Shown here: positions 4,526-5,902 of the stretch, in pieces | Numbering within the stretch: position 1 is the first letter of the stretch | Layout: the number at the start of each line of letters is the position of its first letter | Source: Candidatus Nealsoniibacteriota bacterium | GTDB taxonomy: Bacteria; Patescibacteriota; Minisyncoccia; Minisyncoccales; CSSED10-335 | Assembly: GCA_003557585.1 (NCBI GenBank) | Contig: PWOE01000019.1 | Span: 1 to 5,902 of the forward strand | Length of the DNA: 5,902 bases | Direction of reading: 5' to 3' | The notes under the pieces: generated by a model | Database searches by the model: none | What the model was told of the DNA's origin: nothing | What the model saw: only the letters and a program-made list of their open reading frames with translations | Position numbers and translations under genes: made by a program

Positions 4526-5902
4526 ATGATTAAAAAGAAAGACCTCTATTATCCTTCCAAGGAATTCAAGGATATAGCTTTAATTAAAAACAACTCAATA
4601 TATAGAGAAGCCCAAAAAGATCCAGTTAAATTTTGGGAAAAACTTGCCAAAGAGATAAATTGGCGCAAAAAATGGACTAAAGCTTTCACTCACAAGCCAC
4701 CATATTTCAAGTGGTTTGAGAAAGGCAAACTTAATATCACAGAGAGTTGTTTAGATGACCATCTACAAAAAAAGAGAAATAGGGTTGCTCTTATCTGGGA
4801 ATCAGAAGATCCTGACGAGAGACCAAGATATCTCACTTATTACGATTTATACAAAGCAGTTAACAGGGCCGCTAATGGCTTGAGAAGTTTAGGAGTTAAA
4901 AAGGGAGACAAGGTAGGCATCTATCTGCCGATGATTCCCGAGGCAATTATATCTATGCTTGCTTGCGCTAGAATTGGAGCCGTGCACACTGTAGTCTTTT
5001 CAGCTTTCAGTCCATCAGCTTTAAATGTCAGATTAAACGACACTCAAGCAAAGATATTGATAACAACTGATGGTTATTACAGAAGAGGCTCTGTGATTGA
5101 TTTAAAAAAGAATGCTGATGAGGGAGTTAAAAAGAGCAAGGTAGAGAAGATGATTGTCGTTAAGAGAATGGATAACAAGATTAAATGGAAAGAAAGCAGA
5201 GATCTCTGGTGGCATGACTTAATCAAAGACAAAGAAAGTTATTGCGAGCCTGAAATAATGGATAGTGAAGATCCATTATTCATTCTTTATACCAGTGGCT
5301 CAACTGGTAAACCTAAAGGAATCGTTCATACATGTGGTGGCTATGCAGTTCAAGCGAAATTCACAGGTAAATGGACATTCGACCTTAAATCAGACGACCT
5401 TTTCTGGTCGATGGCTGACGTCGGTTGGATTACTGGACATACCTACTCTGTCTATTCACCTCTTTTAAATGGTGTCAGTTATCTTATCTTTGAAGGAGCG
5501 CCTGATTGGCCAGAACCGGATAGATGGTGTGATATTATAGAAAAGTATGGCATCACCACATTCTATACAGCGCCAACTGCCATTAGAATGTTTGAGAAAT
5601 ATGGCACAGAATTAGTTAGGAAACACAAACTAGAGACTCTGCAAGTCTTGGGTTCAGTGGGTGAGCCGATAGATGAGAGCTCTTGGCTCTGGTTTTACAA
5701 AGAAGTCGGCAAAGAGAGATGTCCAGTTGTTGATACTTGGTGGCAGACAGAGACTGGAGGAATCTTGATTACTTCTTTACCCGGAGTTGGACCATTTAAA
5801 CCGACATTTGCTGGCTTGCCATTTCCAGGAGTCAATTTAGAAATTATAAGAGATGACGGTAAAAAGTGTAAAAAGAAAGAACAAGGCAACCTTGTCATCT
5901 TG
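4526..5902 (+). CDS. acs: acetyl-CoA synthetase, AMP-forming, 3' partial
   Basis: Activates acetate: acetate + ATP + CoA to acetyl-CoA + AMP + PPi, via acetyl-AMP. The open frame starts at the ATG touching the gap stop (TAAATG, no gap) and runs 459 codons to the window edge, without its last ~180 residues (C-terminal domain with the catalytic Lys). The N-terminal domain is typical: FW...INW (~36-46), FKWFEKGKLNI, CLDDHL (75-80), ALIWE (88-92), MLACARIGAVH. The ATP loop is YTSGSTGKPKG (255-265), followed by HTCGGY. Acetate-pocket residues fit a short acyl chain: I302-T303 in GWITGH, V378 in GSVGEP, and W406 in DTWWQTETGG, the Trp that blocks longer acids. Unusual points are FSAFS (158-162) where Salmonella Acs has FGGFS, and RRGS (186-189) where it has RAGR, both near the CoA site. 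Propionate as an additional substrate is possible. It is last in the predicted operon as seen here. Confidence 0.97.
   Translation, partial: MIKKKDLYYPSKEFKDIALIKNNSIYREAQKDPVKFWEKLAKEINWRKKWTKAFTHKPPYFKWFEKGKLNITESCLDDHLQKKRNRVALIWESEDPDERPRYLTYYDLYKAVNRAANGLRSLGVKKGDKVGIYLPMIPEAIISMLACARIGAVHTVVFSAFSPSALNVRLNDTQAKILITTDGYYRRGSVIDLKKNADEGVKKSKVEKMIVVKRMDNKIKWKESRDLWWHDLIKDKESYCEPEIMDSEDPLFILYTSGSTGKPKGIVHTCGGYAVQAKFTGKWTFDLKSDDLFWSMADVGWITGHTYSVYSPLLNGVSYLIFEGAPDWPEPDRWCDIIEKYGITTFYTAPTAIRMFEKYGTELVRKHKLETLQVLGSVGEPIDESSWLWFYKEVGKERCPVVDTWWQTETGGILITSLPGVGPFKPTFAGLPFPGVNLEIIRDDGKKCKKKEQGNLVIL

Noticed and set aside
5265..5468. Plus-strand 67-codon open frame in another reading frame
   Set aside because: It lies fully inside acs, whose frame encodes the ATP-loop and acetate-pocket motifs here.
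5695..5898. Minus-strand open frame near the right edge
   Set aside because: It is antisense to conserved acs sequence, including WWQTETGG.

Overview
The window is a gene-dense, AT-rich stretch with all six genes on the + strand. It carries part of lower glycolysis, two thiol-redox proteins and the start of an acetyl-CoA synthetase. In order these are: enolase (5' end outside the window), cofactor-independent phosphoglycerate mutase (gpmI), a membrane-anchored thioredoxin-fold protein, a small glutaredoxin-like protein, type I glyceraldehyde-3-phosphate dehydrogenase (gap), and AMP-forming acetyl-CoA synthetase (acs, 3' end outside the window). The acs reading frame is open to the last base.

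Layout: eno and gpmI overlap by 4 bases (ATGA), so they look translationally coupled. The only real intergenic gap (about 70 bases, 2544-2613) follows gpmI and carries a very good sigma-70-like promoter with an extended -10. From there the thioredoxin-like gene, glutaredoxin, gap and acs run with gaps of 14, 5 and 0 bases, which suggests one transcript. There is no stretch over 300 bases without a gene, and I see no RNA gene, mobile element, CRISPR array or convincing terminator.

How the genes fit together: Gap makes 1,3-bisphosphoglycerate, GpmI interconverts 3- and 2-phosphoglycerate, and enolase makes phosphoenolpyruvate. Phosphoglycerate kinase, which sits between Gap and GpmI, is not here. 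Acs links acetate and acetyl-CoA. The thioredoxin-like protein probably works outside the cytoplasmic membrane on disulfides, and the glutaredoxin in the cytosol.

Organism: the sequence suggests a bacterium with a compact, AT-rich genome, strong preference for AGA/AGG arginine codons, and no recognisable Shine-Dalgarno sequence before any of the five visible starts. A candidate-phyla (Patescibacteria/CPR-like) bacterium is my best guess. A DPANN archaeon with bacterial-type glycolysis genes is not excluded, although the promoter looks bacterial. The standard genetic code fits. I see no defence system or wholly new system. The most interesting points are the redox pair placed in one predicted operon with gap and acs, the cofactor-site residues of Gap, altered CoA-loop residues in Acs, and two coding-region inverted repeats.
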